A stretch of DNA of 22,216 nucleotides from Rhizomucor pusillus (GCA_900175165.2 FWWN02000448.1:1-22216); one strand, 5' to 3'; shown: positions 1 to 10,461, counted from the stretch's first letter. Numbers and translations are program-made. The notes: generated by a model not told the origin, from the sequence alone.

Positions 1-1005
1 TACAATGCCTAATCTTAAGACTACGGCTCTGGAACCCAGACAAAGATGGCGAAGCTGTATGATACAGCGACAATTCAGACAACATAGGCCCTGTTGCAAG
101 TATGCTTCCCTATCCCTAATATCAACGAACCTTCAAAACCGCAAGTAACCAATAAGGTATATCCAATGGCCTAGAGATATTAGCCCCTGATGTTAGCAGT
201 AAACCTGGAATTTCGATGGAACCTGGAACCTCGATGGCAGATGCATAGCCAGATTTTGCATGATTCGGAGTCTCGATGGCGGATGCCGCGAGTCTGTTTT
301 GGCACAATGCACTATCCAAAGTATACTACAAAATTGGCTTAGAGGTAAACACGTTCCGTGGAAGCTTCTGGAGGAAGATCGAAAGCTCCAAGTAGCGTTG
401 TACTTACACTACAACACAGAAAGATTTGTAGACCTTACATGTCACTGAGCCGTTCACAAAAGATATCATACTGTGAACAGCATTCGATGTCCCGGGTGTA
501 AGCATTGTCTCTGATGACAGTTGAGATGCCTACAAAATGAGCAATCCCCCGTACATTTCTTTTCTATCTTACATCTTTTACAGAAATAATGAAGAGAAAT
601 GATATGGTAAGCTAGAACATCAAATCTTTTAAGACTGCAAACAATCGACCATTGATATACCTCTTGACCGAATTATGCTTGCAGCTTCTCTGCTCTCTGG
701 AGTCTTCCCCTGGGCTCTGTGATCTCTTGCGTCTATACAAATTCTTACTCATATTCTATGGCGTGCGTGCGGCGTGACAAGTATTTTTTGCTTGCAAGTG
801 CATATCATTCTAACCAGGCAAGTCTCTCTTACCTAGAAGCATCCCTCTGTCCCGGGTATGACGTTAAACTGCCCACAGTGCCTGCTGGTGTGCCGCCCCC
901 TCAAAAATGTATTTTTTACACATTGTCTTTCCGCTTTAAGCGGGATAACAACAAACTTGTTTGGGCGGCTTAATTCGAGCTTTTTTTGAAGATCGATCGT
1001 AGACG
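1..1005. other. Intergenic / degenerate region upstream of the helicase
   Basis: I see no convincing gene here. Only short open frames occur and none resembles a family I know. Around 212-292 there are imperfect direct repeats built on the unit TCGATGGCRGATGC (copies near 232-245 and 273-286, with a shorter TCGATGGAACCTGGAA copy nearby). In one forward frame these read as repeated Ser-Met-Ala-Asp-Ala-like peptides between stop codons, so a decayed coding or repeat relic is possible but unproven. The last ~250 bases should contain the helicase promoter; a CCGCTT-T-AAGCGG inverted repeat lies at about 931-943. Confidence 0.4.
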
Positions 1006-3118
1006 ATGCCATCCACCCTCCCAGACAAGAAGAAAAAGAAGCACGACGATTCAAAAGGAAAGCGGAAACGGCAGGATCGGGAAGAATCGGGCGACGCAGT
1101 TAACATTGAACGGGAAGACAAGAAACGTCAAAAGAAAGATAATGACGATGTCATAGAGGTCACCAAACCACTTGGAACGCAAGAGATTTCAAACCGCCCA
1201 GAAACAGGACAAGTGCAAGAGCAGCGACACAAAGTAGATATTACTGACGCCCACATCGACAATGAAGAAAGGGGTTCGAATAACAAAGATGTGGACGAAG
1301 ACGAAACGCCAATGGAAAGAGAAGAGGATCAGGGCTTGGTAGCCTTTCCAAGGCTTGCACAGCCAGCTGGACCATCAAAAGACGAATTGAAAAGGCTTGA
1401 AGATATGACTATACCCGAATGGCTGTCGCACCCAACTGTCGTTTCTCCGGATCAGACCTGCGAGCTGGATAAAGTCGGGTTATCCGAGCGAATTATCAGT
1501 CGATGCAAAGATCTGGGGCTTGTCAACTTCTTTGCAGTGCAGATGACGGTTATTCCAGTTTTCTTGCGGCGGCAGGCACTGTACGATACCCACCGACCAC
1601 CGGGAGATCTTTGTATATCTGCACCAACTGGCAGCGGCAAGACGCTGGCATACGTGCTGCCGGTTGTCGATATTTTATCAAAACGCGTCGTTCCACGCTT
1701 GCGAGCGCTCGTTGTCTTGCCAACAAGAGATCTCGTTATCCAGGTCAAGGAGACCTTTGATGCGTTCGTCAAAGGTACTGATCTGAAGGTTAGTTTAACC
1801 TTTCTATCTGCAAAAGCATGTTATTCTTAAATATCGTACAGGTCGCTGCTGTGTATGGACAACATTCATTTGTCCAAGAACAACAAATGTTGGTAGGGAA
1901 GTCTCAAGACGGGTACGGACAAATATTATAGCAAATGCAAATCCAAGTTGAGCCTTACGGAAAGCATTGTAGATATCCTGGCGGGCAAAGTCGAGTGGAT
2001 ATCTTGATAGCGACTCCTGGCCGACTCACTGATCACATTCGAGAAACACGAAATTTCACCTTGCAGCATCTGCGTTTTCTCGTCATCGACGAAGCCGATC
2101 GTTTGTTAAATCAGAGTTACAATGATTGGTTGAACCAAATACTTGCAGCTACACGCCCGACTGTGAACCCTGATGCGCCGTCTTTAACTTTCAAAAAGGA
2201 CGAGTTTGGTGTAAACGAACCGGATGCCATTTCTCCAGCATTTTTAAATTCACACTATACATTACCAAAGACAGATCTGGATATGCCCAAAGTTCCATCT
2301 GTAAGTTAAAGAACAAACGCGAAAACACAAATCTTTTTGGTTACTGACAGTATGCAGATACAAAAACTGCTATTTTCAGCTACATTAACAAAGAATCCCG
2401 CGAAAATTGCCGGGTTACATCTAATGAACCCAGAGTACATATCTATTCAACGATCCACATTAGACGGCGACATTCCCGCTTACACAACACCAGCTGGACT
2501 GAAAGAATACATGACTGTTTGCTCATCAGAACGAAAACCACTCACATTTATCTATCTTGTGCATCAATTCAACATCAAATCATGCCTGTGCTTCACAAAA
2601 TCTGTCGAGTCTACAAAACGGTTGCAAATGCTGGTGGAAGCGTTTGAAGAGAGGCAGTCGCAATGGCCAAAAGTAACAGTCGCCGAATATTCTAGTGAGC
2701 TGCCAATGAACGAACGCAAATCGATGCTCAGACGCTTCCGAAACGGTGAAATTAACATGTAAGAAGGAAAGTCATTCGAATTGAATTTTAGATCATATTG
2801 ACGCATTCTTTGAAAACATTTAGACTTGTATGCTCGGACTTGATTGGCCGCGGTATCGACTTGGATACTGTGCAAGTCGTCGTAAGTTACGATGTCCCTT
2901 GGTTCATGGAAAAGTACATCCACCGAGTCGGTCGTACTGCGAGAGCTGGCCGTGAGGGTGAAGCCTACACGTTGGTGGAAACTCAAGAAGCCAGGCCTTT
3001 CAAGGATGTCCTCAAAAATGCCAGCCATCTGCAACAAGTCAAGAATCTCAAGGTAGATAAAGCAAAACTCGCAGCTTACCAGGCAGATTACGATGCTGCT
3101 TTATCCAGTCTTGAATAA
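1006..3118 (+). CDS. DBP6: DEAD-box ATP-dependent RNA helicase, Dbp6/DDX51 family
   Basis: This is a nucleolar-type RNA helicase; yeast Dbp6 and human DDX51 act in early 60S ribosomal subunit assembly. Five exons: 1006-1788, 1842-1912, 1973-2300, 2358-2758 and 2824-3118, giving 625 residues. The ATG is preceded by an in-frame TAG two codons upstream. Residues 1-130 are a charged Lys/Glu/Asp-rich tail typical of nucleolar proteins. Helicase motifs appear in order: motif I APTGSGKT (206-213), Ia LPTRDL, Ib TPGRL (299-303), II DEAD (324-327), III SAT (401-403) and VI HRVGRTA (561-567). The segment [17 protein letters not shown] is characteristic of the Dbp6/DDX51 branch. Intron 2 (1913-1972) is inferred: without it the frame hits TAG at 1929, and removing it restores a normal helicase stretch. 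An AATAAA overlaps the stop codon. All key motifs are intact, so the gene looks functional. Confidence 0.93.
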
Positions 3119-3119
3119 A
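3114..3119 (+). terminator. Poly(A) signal overlapping the helicase stop codon
   Basis: AATAAA spans the last Glu codon and the TAA stop of the helicase. It is the only canonical signal near the 3' end before the transposon at 3228, but this close to the stop it could be coincidental. Confidence 0.35.
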
Positions 3120-3227
3120 TATATAATACGCAATGTCCAACTATTCATACTTTTGATTCTCTTGACGATGATCCCGCTAATGACCTATCCCGACGTTGGA
3201 ATCTAAGCACATGAAGAAAGATATATA

Positions 3228-3252
3228 AAGTCATCCTCCGTTAATTTCGACC
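3228..3252 (+). repeat. Left terminal inverted repeat of the transposon
   Basis: 25 bases beginning AAGTCATCCTCCG. It differs from the reverse complement of the right end only at positions 1, 10 and 15. It is preceded by the TA target duplicate at 3226-3227. The conserved inner part TAATTTCGACC / AAATTTCGACC is the longest exact block. Confidence 0.88.
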
Positions 3253-3775
3253 TGCTCGTTCCGTTGAAAGCGTTGATCTTCGAGAGGTGTTGAAAATAGC
3301 GAGGTGAAACGTTTTGGAAGCTGATAATAAAGCTGCCTCAGGCAACATTATGCCAATTATGTTATGGACTCCTCAGTATTTGTTTATGTGGCGTCTTCTA
3401 CATACACTAAATACGTTCCAGCATTTCGATGACACTGGATCTTTCTTTCACGGTTTATCAATGGTTTCAAAAAGACGACGTAACTGAGAGAATGTCAGTT
3501 TTACCGCTGGTCAGAGGCAGGAGATACTCTAAAAAACGATAGAGTGCCCGAAGATGAACATGCAAGGTTTGCAGATTGGAGCAACCTTTAAATTCCACCT
3601 CGACTTTGCCCACACAAGTCTACAATAAGCAAGGTCGTAAAAAGAACCAAAAGAGGTGCTATAATTTCACCAATGCATGGAAAACACAAGCGATATAGAA
3701 AATCTGCACATCCAGTATGGCTTCTTGCGTTAGTATGTAAATATATACGTATACACTTTGTATATACTAAGATAG

Positions 3776-5179
3776 TCGACAGAAACTCAATAGGGCATTA
3801 TCATTATGGATCCGAAATGCTGAAAACAACGGCATTTCCAAACATGGGATTTAAACGAACAGGCTGCGAAAGTGCTTGCGGAAAAGCTAAAACTGCTGGA
3901 TGATGCTTTGAAGTGGTCGAACGGCTGGAAACGCCGCTTCAGGAAGCGGCATAAGTTGAAAAAGCATTCCTTGCATGGCGAGTCTCGTACGTCTGACGTC
4001 CAAGATGCCAACGACTTCATACACAGTATTCAAGACAAGTTATCACAATACGCGCTACGTGACGTTTACAATATGGACGAGACAGCTCTGCTGTATCAAC
4101 GATATCCAAGTCCGGTTTCAAGGATGATAAATCCAGGTTGACTGTGACCTTAACATGCAATGCCGATGGTTCAGACAGATAGAGACCATTGATTGTATGC
4201 AAGCATCAAAAACCACGAGCTTTCAAGAAAAAAACGTTGCAGCGCAACTGGGCTTCTCCTTACCTTATTACAACGAAAACGCCTGGATGCCCCAAAGTAT
4301 TTTTAAATCTTATCTTAAGCGACTCGACTCTATTATGCGATCGTAAGGACGCCATGTCTTGCTGCTTCTCGATAACTTCTCTGGCCACAAGTGCGATTAT
4401 GGACCCACAAATGTGTGCCTATACTATTTGCCACCAAACCACCAAACACAACATCTATAGTCCAACCACTGAATGCTGGGATCATTAAGAACTTTAAAGG
4501 CGTTTACAAATAAGACTTGACACTGTACACACTTTAGAAATTTAGTGACACGAATAATTATTACAGAGAACTTCAGACCAAAGAGCGTACGATGCTGCCA
4601 TGGGGGGAGCTTCCATGGAAGAGCTGTCATTGAACCGGAGACGCTTTTACGGGTAGATCAACTACAGGCCAAGCAATGGATAAGAAATGCCTGGGAGAAT
4701 GTTAAGCAGGAGACTATTCAAAACTGCTGGAAGTCTACGGTTTTGAAGCATAATAATCTGAAACTGCAGGAAGCGAAGGGTGAGGTTCTATCGGGAGATT
4801 GAGGAACAAAAAAAAGATATTCAGTCGCTTTGTCGTGACGTTTTCAGCGAAATAGTAAGCGCTAACCATATGATTGATCTTGATCCAGCTAAAGAAAGAG
4901 AAGCCGTGCATCCATACTTGACAGACGAGCAGATAGTCGAAGTGATTGAGGAAGAGGAGGACCGACAACTCAGTAATCAACATGCCGAAGAACATCAAAA
5001 TGATTTGCAAAGAGGAATATGTCAAGCCGAGCTTCACAGTACAAGAAAAGCTTACTCATATATGCTCTGCATTGAACTTTCTAGGTGAGGAGCTGGATGA
5101 CTTTATTGCTTTGAAGAAACCGTTGGGGGATCTCAGAGATAAGTTGCGCATCAAGCTCGATCGAAACACAGTATATTGA
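3776..5179 (+). pseudogene. Broken DDE transposase of the pogo/Tigger element
   Basis: Family blocks are spread over all three forward frames in the correct order. The N-terminal block has LSLWIRNAENNGIS (~3800) and NGWKRRFRKRHKLKKHSLHG (~3920-3975), a CENP-B-like DNA-binding half. Next come NMDET with the first catalytic Asp (~4073-4087), LTVTLTCNADGS (~4137-4172), LGFSLPYYNENAWM (~4250-4290), LLLLDNFSGHK with the second Asp (~4355-4387) and QPLNAGIIKNFKGVYK (~4460-4510). Near the end are QAKQWIRNAWENVKQ (~4665-4710) and the LTDEQIVEVIEEEEDRQ tail (~4915-4970). The third catalytic Asp is replaced by Asn in QPLNAG. At least six frame changes or stops separate the blocks (for example near 3850, 4110-4135, 4174, 4345, 4440 and 4510). 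It cannot make a working enzyme. Confidence 0.85.
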
Positions 5180-5353
5180 CAGATTATTTTCAGTAACTCA
5201 AGTAAATGTTGCCCATACCCAAAGCACTATCACTTGCAATAAACTTCGTTAAGTTTGACGGCATCCTTGCTATTGGAATTAGAAAATAACGAGGTATTGG
5301 CATATTTCCATTTGTTTTTTGGCGGTTCCCACCAAGAGGATTGAAATTAAGAG

Positions 5354-5378
5354 GGTCGAAATTTACGGGGGATGACTC
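5354..5378 (-). repeat. Right terminal inverted repeat of the transposon
   Basis: Reverse complement begins GAGTCATCCCCCG and pairs with the left end at 22 of 25 bases. TA at 5379-5380 is the second target-site copy. Outside this point similarity to the left flank stops apart from the TATATA target context. Confidence 0.88.
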
Positions 5379-5380
5379 TA

Positions 5381-5890
5381 TATATTTATGTTATAGATAG
5401 ATGAACAATCTATGCATCAAATGAATTTTATAGTGGTCATACAGCATGAATGGATCTTTTATAAACGTTTTCTATTTGAAAGCAGGAGCCTTTGTGCTGT
5501 AAAACATATCTTGGTCTCCTCCTCTACATGATCTATATATGCAGTTATATGTCTGTCCGAAGCAAATCACTTTAATAGATCACTCCAAGTGCCACTGGTT
5601 CTGCACGATAAAAAGAAATAACGATAGCAACCTAGAAGATATTTGCAAAAATTGTGTTTATCCTCTTTTTTCCAAATAAAAAAATATTGGTGCCATTTGT
5701 CTCACATTGATGGCGATTGGCAACGGTATATCAGCTTCATGTATCATGAAAGGGTACTCAAGGCAGTAATAGATTAGAGTGCTGTCCCATTTTATTTCCA
5801 ATCCTAAGATTACTAACAAGTCTACAAAAAATATGATCCAGTAGTAATTCGCTTTTGTTTCCTGGCGACGTTGTGCCTGGCTTTTACAGC
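5381..5890. other. AT-rich intergenic stretch
   Basis: About 500 bases between the transposon and the 3' end of the ligase pseudogene. No open frame of note and no family resemblance in any frame. A-rich runs and an AATAAA-like stretch near 5675-5690 are present on the + strand. I see nothing functional. Confidence 0.5.
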
Positions 5891-7660
5891 TTAGAAGAAC
5901 CGTATATGCTGTTGCGCCTTGTCACGCAACTGCTTGCGCAATATCTTCCCCGCTGGAGGCTTGATCGTAGACGCCGATAACAGCGGCGTTCTCAACGAGA
6001 GGGCACTGGAGTAGAAGAGCTTCCAATTCGGCAGGAGCAACTTAGGAACCTTTAAACTTCATCAGTTCTTTGACACGGTCGAGGATATACCAGTTGCCGC
6101 CCTTGTCCACGCGACCAACGTCACCTGTGTGCAGAAAACCATCCTTGTCAATTGTGGCGTCTGTCGCCTCTGGATCATCCAGATAGCCAATCATGATATT
6201 TGGTCCCTTGACGCATACTTCGCCAATCGAGCCTTCTGGAAGATCTATAAATGCATTGTCAATATCTCACTAGCATTTTAATTCGTAAGCTGCGTTGTGC
6301 ACTCACCGCGACCGCCAGGATCCACCACTTTGGTCTGCATGCAAGGAAGCATCCTTCCGACCGATTCAGGTACCACTGTTTCCTTTGTTTGCATAGTAGC
6401 TACGGGCGAAATCTCCGACATTCCATACGCCTAACATCTCCAAAAGTAAGTGTTAATCCACGCAAATGTGTCGCACTGTATCCGGGCCGATCGGTGCAGC
6501 TCCGACGTTAAATGTACGAAGCGAGGACAAATCATAGTCGTCGACAATGGGATTGTTCAAAAGGTGCAGCAATATTGGCGGCGCGGCACATTATATCAAC
6601 AGTATACTTCTCAAGTACGACAACTGTAGACCCATTGATAATTCCATTATTGATAAGTCGACTCAGCCCGGCAGCGTGGTACATGGGGAGGATGCCCAAC
6701 AAAATTCGGTTGGTAGGGTCCAACCAGCTCTTCGAATACTCGGAATGCTCAATGACCATCGCGATACAGTTGTAGTGGCTAAGTTTGCAACACTGCGCGG
6801 AAGATAAAGAGATAGAGATGATGCATCGTTGCTGCTTCTACAAACCTTGTCATGACTCCTTTGCTTTTGCCTAGAATTCATATATATACTCGTAAGGATC
6901 AATGTGACTCGAGAACTGGGTCTACGTAGTTACGTACCTGTTGTTCCGCTTGAAAAGCACAAATAGGCAATGGTTTCTCGCGACTCTTGATCTGTCATCG
7001 CTAGCGGCCTTGGACTTTGAGAATAATCGACTAGCACGTCAAACCACGTTGGAACGCGTTGATGTGGATCGCGTTGGATGGAGAATACGCGGTCTTGCTG
7101 TAAACCGGCTTCTGACGCGGCCTCCAAAGCAACGTCCAAGAGAGATGGATGCACAATAAGTATCTTGGAGCGTGTCATACTCAGCTGACGCTGCAATTAA
7201 GAGACATTGTAGGATGCATTGGCAGGAGAAATGGTACCTCCTGTTACATACAATAGAGAATAGCAAGAAACAAGATTCAGACAATATTTTCGTTGCGATG
7301 ACCACTACATAGTACACTCACCGGCTGACAAGGTGCCCAGAAAGATAGTAGACATGTGAATCTACATAAAAAAAGGATCCCACGTAAGTTTTTAATGACT
7401 ACTACGTGAGTCGCTGCATAAATACATGCATTGTTTGGAGAAAAAACGCATAGACGATCTCCTCTTTGGAACCCCAGATTTTTCAGGCCTGCATGTACGG
7501 CAGGAACAAGGCGCTTCAAATCGTACGAGGTAATACTCTCACCCGTGTTTGCATCAATGTAAAGTGGATGCGTTTCAGGCTTGTTAGTGGGGTTGCTAAG
7601 CACCAGATCCACCAAGTTGGTGTACGCGTATTGTCGAGGATGAGTCTGTATATGTGGCAT
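5891..7660 (-). pseudogene. Decayed 4-coumarate-CoA-ligase-like AMP-binding enzyme (acyl-CoA synthetase)
   Basis: The ancestor was an adenylate-forming acyl/aryl-CoA ligase. Exon remnants run 7660-7406, 7361-7322, 7240-6938, 6870-6846, 6778-6477, 6430-6307 and 6244-5891, still bounded by GT/AG sites. Recognisable blocks are the N-terminal ITSYDLKRLVPAVHAGLKNL, the P-loop SSGTTGKSKGVMT split by an intron, LGILPMYHAAGLS, FNVGAAPIGPD, AYGMSEISP, the GDVGRVDKGGNWYILDRVKE adenylation-domain end, and a C-terminal SGKILRKQLRDKAQ. Damage: TAA at 7197-7199 where Glu is expected in YNVSxLQRQL; loss of ~10-15 codons with a frameshift near 6578-6590; TAA at 6042-6044 inside the conserved KFKG.QVAPAE motif; and loss of most of the C-terminal lid plus a frameshift near 5948-5965. 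The donor at 6475-6476 is weak. About 470 codons remain of ~540. Confidence 0.85.
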
Positions 7661-8391
7661 ATGCTATGCTGAGCGAAATAAACGAAGGAAAGGCGTTAGT
7701 GATCCAATGCATGTATCTTGCCGTTAAGCATTTTATATCTGAATGCTGTGGGAAAAAGATTTACCTTCCCCAGATCCTTAAATTAATATTCATGGAAAAA
7801 CTTTCTCCGGCTTCTTGTGCCTGAATCAATCTTTTGAGTGATAGACCTATTTGGATCTGTTGTCTCATAACCAACAAATAGATACACTAGCTCTTCAGAT
7901 TAAAATGCTTATGAAGGCTATTATAAGCCTGAAAATATGTTGTTATCTGTTAGACTCATGTAAATAGAAATTTGCAGTTGGGATATTGCTTACGAGGAAA
8001 ATGGAACCAAGATTCACACCCTCCGACGAGTTCCCAGAGCACGGTGTTTAGTGCAATGTGATTCCGATCTATTGCTCTAACTATGGTGGCGTACAATAGT
8101 AAAGTGAAACAAAACGTTTTTGCGGTGCATGCATTGATACCTCCTGTAGTTGCTAGGAGAGCAGATCGAGATACCTTGACTAGGGGCGACGAATGTTGTA
8201 CAGCCTTATCTCCACAACAGCCTTTAAACTTGATAATCTAGCAACGCAATTTGATATCTGATGGTTATTTAACGGATATTTCCGTTGAAAAATGAAATAC
8301 ATTATGCTATCATACATATGGGAATGCCGATAGTGGCTTGACTCTGCTGGATTCTATGCAAGTCGCGGTTTGACGTTTGTGCATAGGCTTT
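7661..8391. other. Intergenic region between the ligase pseudogene and the RRM gene
   Basis: About 730 bases with no coding block that I recognise on either strand. It would hold the former promoter of the ligase (minus strand) and the promoter of the RRM gene (plus strand). A perfect small inverted repeat, AACGGA-TATT-TCCGTT, lies at about 8272-8287, roughly 105 bp upstream of the RRM start codon; its role is unknown. Confidence 0.4.
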
Positions 8392-8995
8392 ATGGCGAAC
8401 AAAGGCGAAAGTAAGACCACAATATTTGTAGGCAAGTATAACACGCTGTTGCGATGAACTATCTCCCGTACAACGTATCAACGGTCTCAAAATTAGGTGG
8501 TCTCGACAAGGATGTGACAGAATCCATCCTACATGCAGCATTCATTCCCTTCGGCAACATTGTGTCAGTACAGTTAGCGGTAGATCCATCAACGAGTACG
8601 TGATGCAGACCTGTCCAGCTTCGTTTTGTAGCGTGTTCTCTAACTATTGAACGCTGCTAAACAGGCGCGGAGGAACATAAAGGATATGGCTTTGTAGAAT
8701 ATGAATTACCGGAAGATTGCGAAGCGGCTATAGATAATATGCACCAAGCCGAAATCAATGGAAGGGTTATTAAAGTACGAAGAGCACAACCACAGCGTAT
8801 CATTGCTGGATCTAATCGCGCAAGTAAGTATCTTCTACTTGTTTGCGTGGATGTTTGGATAGTCGAACCGTTGCTCACATCGGCGCGATAGTTTGGAGCA
8901 CGGACGAATGGTTACAGCAGCACGCACTACCAGAGAACGAAGATGCGACAGATGCAAAGTCTCCACCAGGACCTCCTCCTCCGGAATCAGCATAG
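8392..8995 (+). CDS. RRM RNA-binding protein, cyclophilin-33/PPIE-type RRM without an isomerase domain
   Basis: Four exons: 8392-8431, 8497-8595, 8665-8823 and 8892-8995, giving 133 residues. The single RRM starts with RNP2 IFVGGL (residues ~11-16) and contains RNP1 KGYGFVEY. The rest closely follows the N-terminal half of animal PPIE (cyclophilin 33): LHAAFIPFGNIVSVQL, the AAIDNMHQAEINGRVIKV strand and the linker WSTDEWLQQ. After a short proline-rich tail (PPGPPPP) the protein stops, where PPIE continues into a cyclophilin domain. Intron 1 begins with GC rather than GT (see separate entry); this choice is forced by the RNP2 motif. Expected role: nuclear, spliceosome-associated RNA binding, inferred from PPIE. 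An internal ATG at 8454 opens a longer unspliced frame but destroys RNP2, so I rejected it as the start. Confidence 0.9.
8432..8496 (+). other. GC-AG intron in the RRM gene
   Basis: The donor is AG|GCAAGT, a perfect match to the rare GC-AG consensus, and the acceptor is ATTAG|G. Joining at these points reads Val-Gly-Gly-Leu and completes RNP2. No GT donor nearby gives the same frame with the motif intact; using GTAGGC three bases upstream would delete the conserved Val. Confidence 0.85.
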
Positions 8996-9286
8996 AAAGG
9001 AAAAAAGAGAGAGAAGAAGAGAAAGAAAGATAATCAATATCTATCCCCTCGTCCTTACATTGTCGCTACGGAGAACTTGTCCGTTCGTGCATACACACAA
9101 ATCTTTCCGTTCAAGTGATGAACAAAAAAAATTAAAGAGAACTGTAGCATTTAAGGATGCATATTTTCATAGTTGAAAGTTCGTTGGCCTACTTAACACT
9201 GAGAAATCAAATTTCAAAACCAGGCAGCAACGACAATGCGGGCTGTGCGTTCTTTTCCGTTCCAGACAACCCCACTTACCGCCACT
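8996..9286. promoter_or_regulatory. Short intergenic region with a purine tract, upstream of the LisH gene
   Basis: Just after the RRM stop codon (8996-9031) lies an almost pure A/G run. The remainder should contain the 3' end of the RRM transcript and the LisH promoter. I see no clear TATA box. An ATG at 9236 is in frame with the LisH start but adds a 17-residue extension unlike the family. Confidence 0.4.
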
Positions 9287-10461
9287 ATGGATCCTGCATC
9301 GGAGGAAACTTGTCGTTCATTACTTACAGAATACTTGATTCATCATTGCTTCAAGAACACTGCCAAAGCTTTCATAAATGAGACCAAAAAACTGGACGCG
9401 TGCAGCAACGGCATACTCTACCGTAAACTATGTCATGACAATGGCATAGATAAAAAAAGAAGAACCCATCCCAATGGTACGTTGCAGCAAATACATAGTT
9501 TAGTGCTTAGACCGGTGACTAGGATGTTTCCCTTTGCCTTTGTCGGCAGGGGAACTAGTGGGCAATGGTTGATTATTACTAGGCATGACAGGAATTTTTT
9601 ACTCAAGCAAACGCTGTTGGCGCATAGGTGATGATATGGATATTGATCAAGTGCCAGTTAACGAAGGTACTCTATAAATATATGTATATTACACAATATA
9701 AAGTGCAGTGTGTTGACAATGACAACAAAAAGATCCGATAGAAGATGATCTACGATGGTCGCTTCTGGACGCACGGAAACGTATGTGCTCAGCTGGCTGG
9801 TCTCGTTTCGCTTGTGCATATATCTAAATTTGCTGCATTTGGCAATGATAGAACTTTACGATGCAATAGTGCAAGGCAATATACCCCAAGCATTTGACTT
9901 GATTTACCGACATTTTCCTTCACTGGCTGCGCAGGATCCTAACGCTCCACCGACACCCGAACCCCGAGTTATCGAACACAACAGCAGCATAGACCCGTCG
10001 CATCTGCGATACATACTTTTCAAGTTGCGATGCCAGCAATTCATTGAAATCATCCGATCATCTGACTCTGTGCAAGCAATTGAGTTTGCAAAGATGTACC
10101 TGAGACCGCAGCATAAAGATCACCAACATTTACGGGACGAGGTTTCAGTCTTGATTGCATATTCGTCTCCTGAAGAATCCAACTATCGGCATCTACTAAA
10201 CCAGGAGCGCCGTCAGGAACTCGCTGATCAAGTGAACACTGTAGTGCTAGGTAAGAGCATCGTTTGCATTATCATCAAAGCTTCTGTTATTCTTATTACT
10301 CCTTGTTTTCCTGCAACCAAGCCTTATCCAATCTTAAATGCGAAACAGCTCTGGAGAAGATTCAAAAGCAGATCACTCTTGTCCAAAAGGAACTCGGTAG
10401 CATCGATGTGACACAATCGAACATTGATGACAAGGATAACCGAGACAAGATGTCAATGTAA
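9287..10461 (+). CDS. LisH-CTLH-CRA domain protein (RanBPM C-terminal / Gid8-like, GID/CTLH E3 ligase family)
   Basis: Five exons: 9287-9476, 9628-9666, 9733-9780, 9852-10250 and 10349-10461, giving 262 residues. The LisH motif (LLTEYLIHHCFKNTAKAF, residues ~10-27) is followed by an acidic linker, a CTLH segment (LLDARKQLYDAIVQGNIPQA and DLIYRHFPSL) and a CRA segment (RYILFKLRCQQFIEIIRSSD, AIEFAKMYL, IAYSSPEESNYRHLL). There is no SPRY domain and no RING, so it corresponds to the C-terminal half of RanBP9/10 or to Gid8/TWA1 rather than to Gid1 or the RING subunits. Proteins of this kind scaffold the GID/CTLH ubiquitin ligase, which in yeast degrades gluconeogenic enzymes. Which subunit it equals cannot be settled by eye. 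I chose the start at 9287 because it places LisH at the very N-terminus; 9236 is an alternative. Confidence 0.87.

Larger units (their letters stand above)
3228..5378 (+). mobile_element. Degenerate pogo/Tigger-like (Tc1-mariner superfamily) DNA transposon
   Basis: A 2151-bp element with both ends recognisable. The left end (3228-3252) and right end (5354-5378, reversed) match at 22 of 25 positions. Both ends are flanked outward by TA (3226-3227 and 5379-5380), the target duplication expected of Tc1/mariner/pogo elements, inserted in a TATATA context. Inside, on the + strand, lies a decayed transposase with CENP-B-type helix-turn-helix and DDE_1 blocks. Stops and frameshifts make it non-autonomous. 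It sits 109 bp downstream of the helicase stop and probably does not disrupt a gene. Ends and duplication are read directly from the sequence; the family comes from the transposase blocks. Confidence 0.88.

Noticed and set aside
719..973. 84-codon open frame upstream of the helicase
   Set aside because: It begins with GTG, not ATG, shows no family resemblance, and lies where the helicase promoter should be. Most likely chance.
4610..4621. Perfect 12-base palindrome CTTCCATGGAAG
   Set aside because: It sits inside the decayed transposase; a palindrome of this length is expected by chance in 22 kb.
7039..7317. 92-codon minus-strand frame beginning MYYVVVIATKILSESC
   Set aside because: It reads through ligase intron 2 and then an alternative frame of exon 3; the ligase frame explains the same bases.
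8454..8541. ATG at 8454 as start of the RRM gene with an unspliced first exon
   Set aside because: It gives MNYLPYNVSTVSKLGGL and destroys the RNP2 motif; the upstream ATG with the GC-AG intron restores it.
9236..9286. Upstream in-frame ATG extending the LisH protein by 17 residues
   Set aside because: The extension (MRAVRSFPFQTTPLTAT) is unlike the family and LisH normally sits near the N-terminus; kept only as an alternative start.
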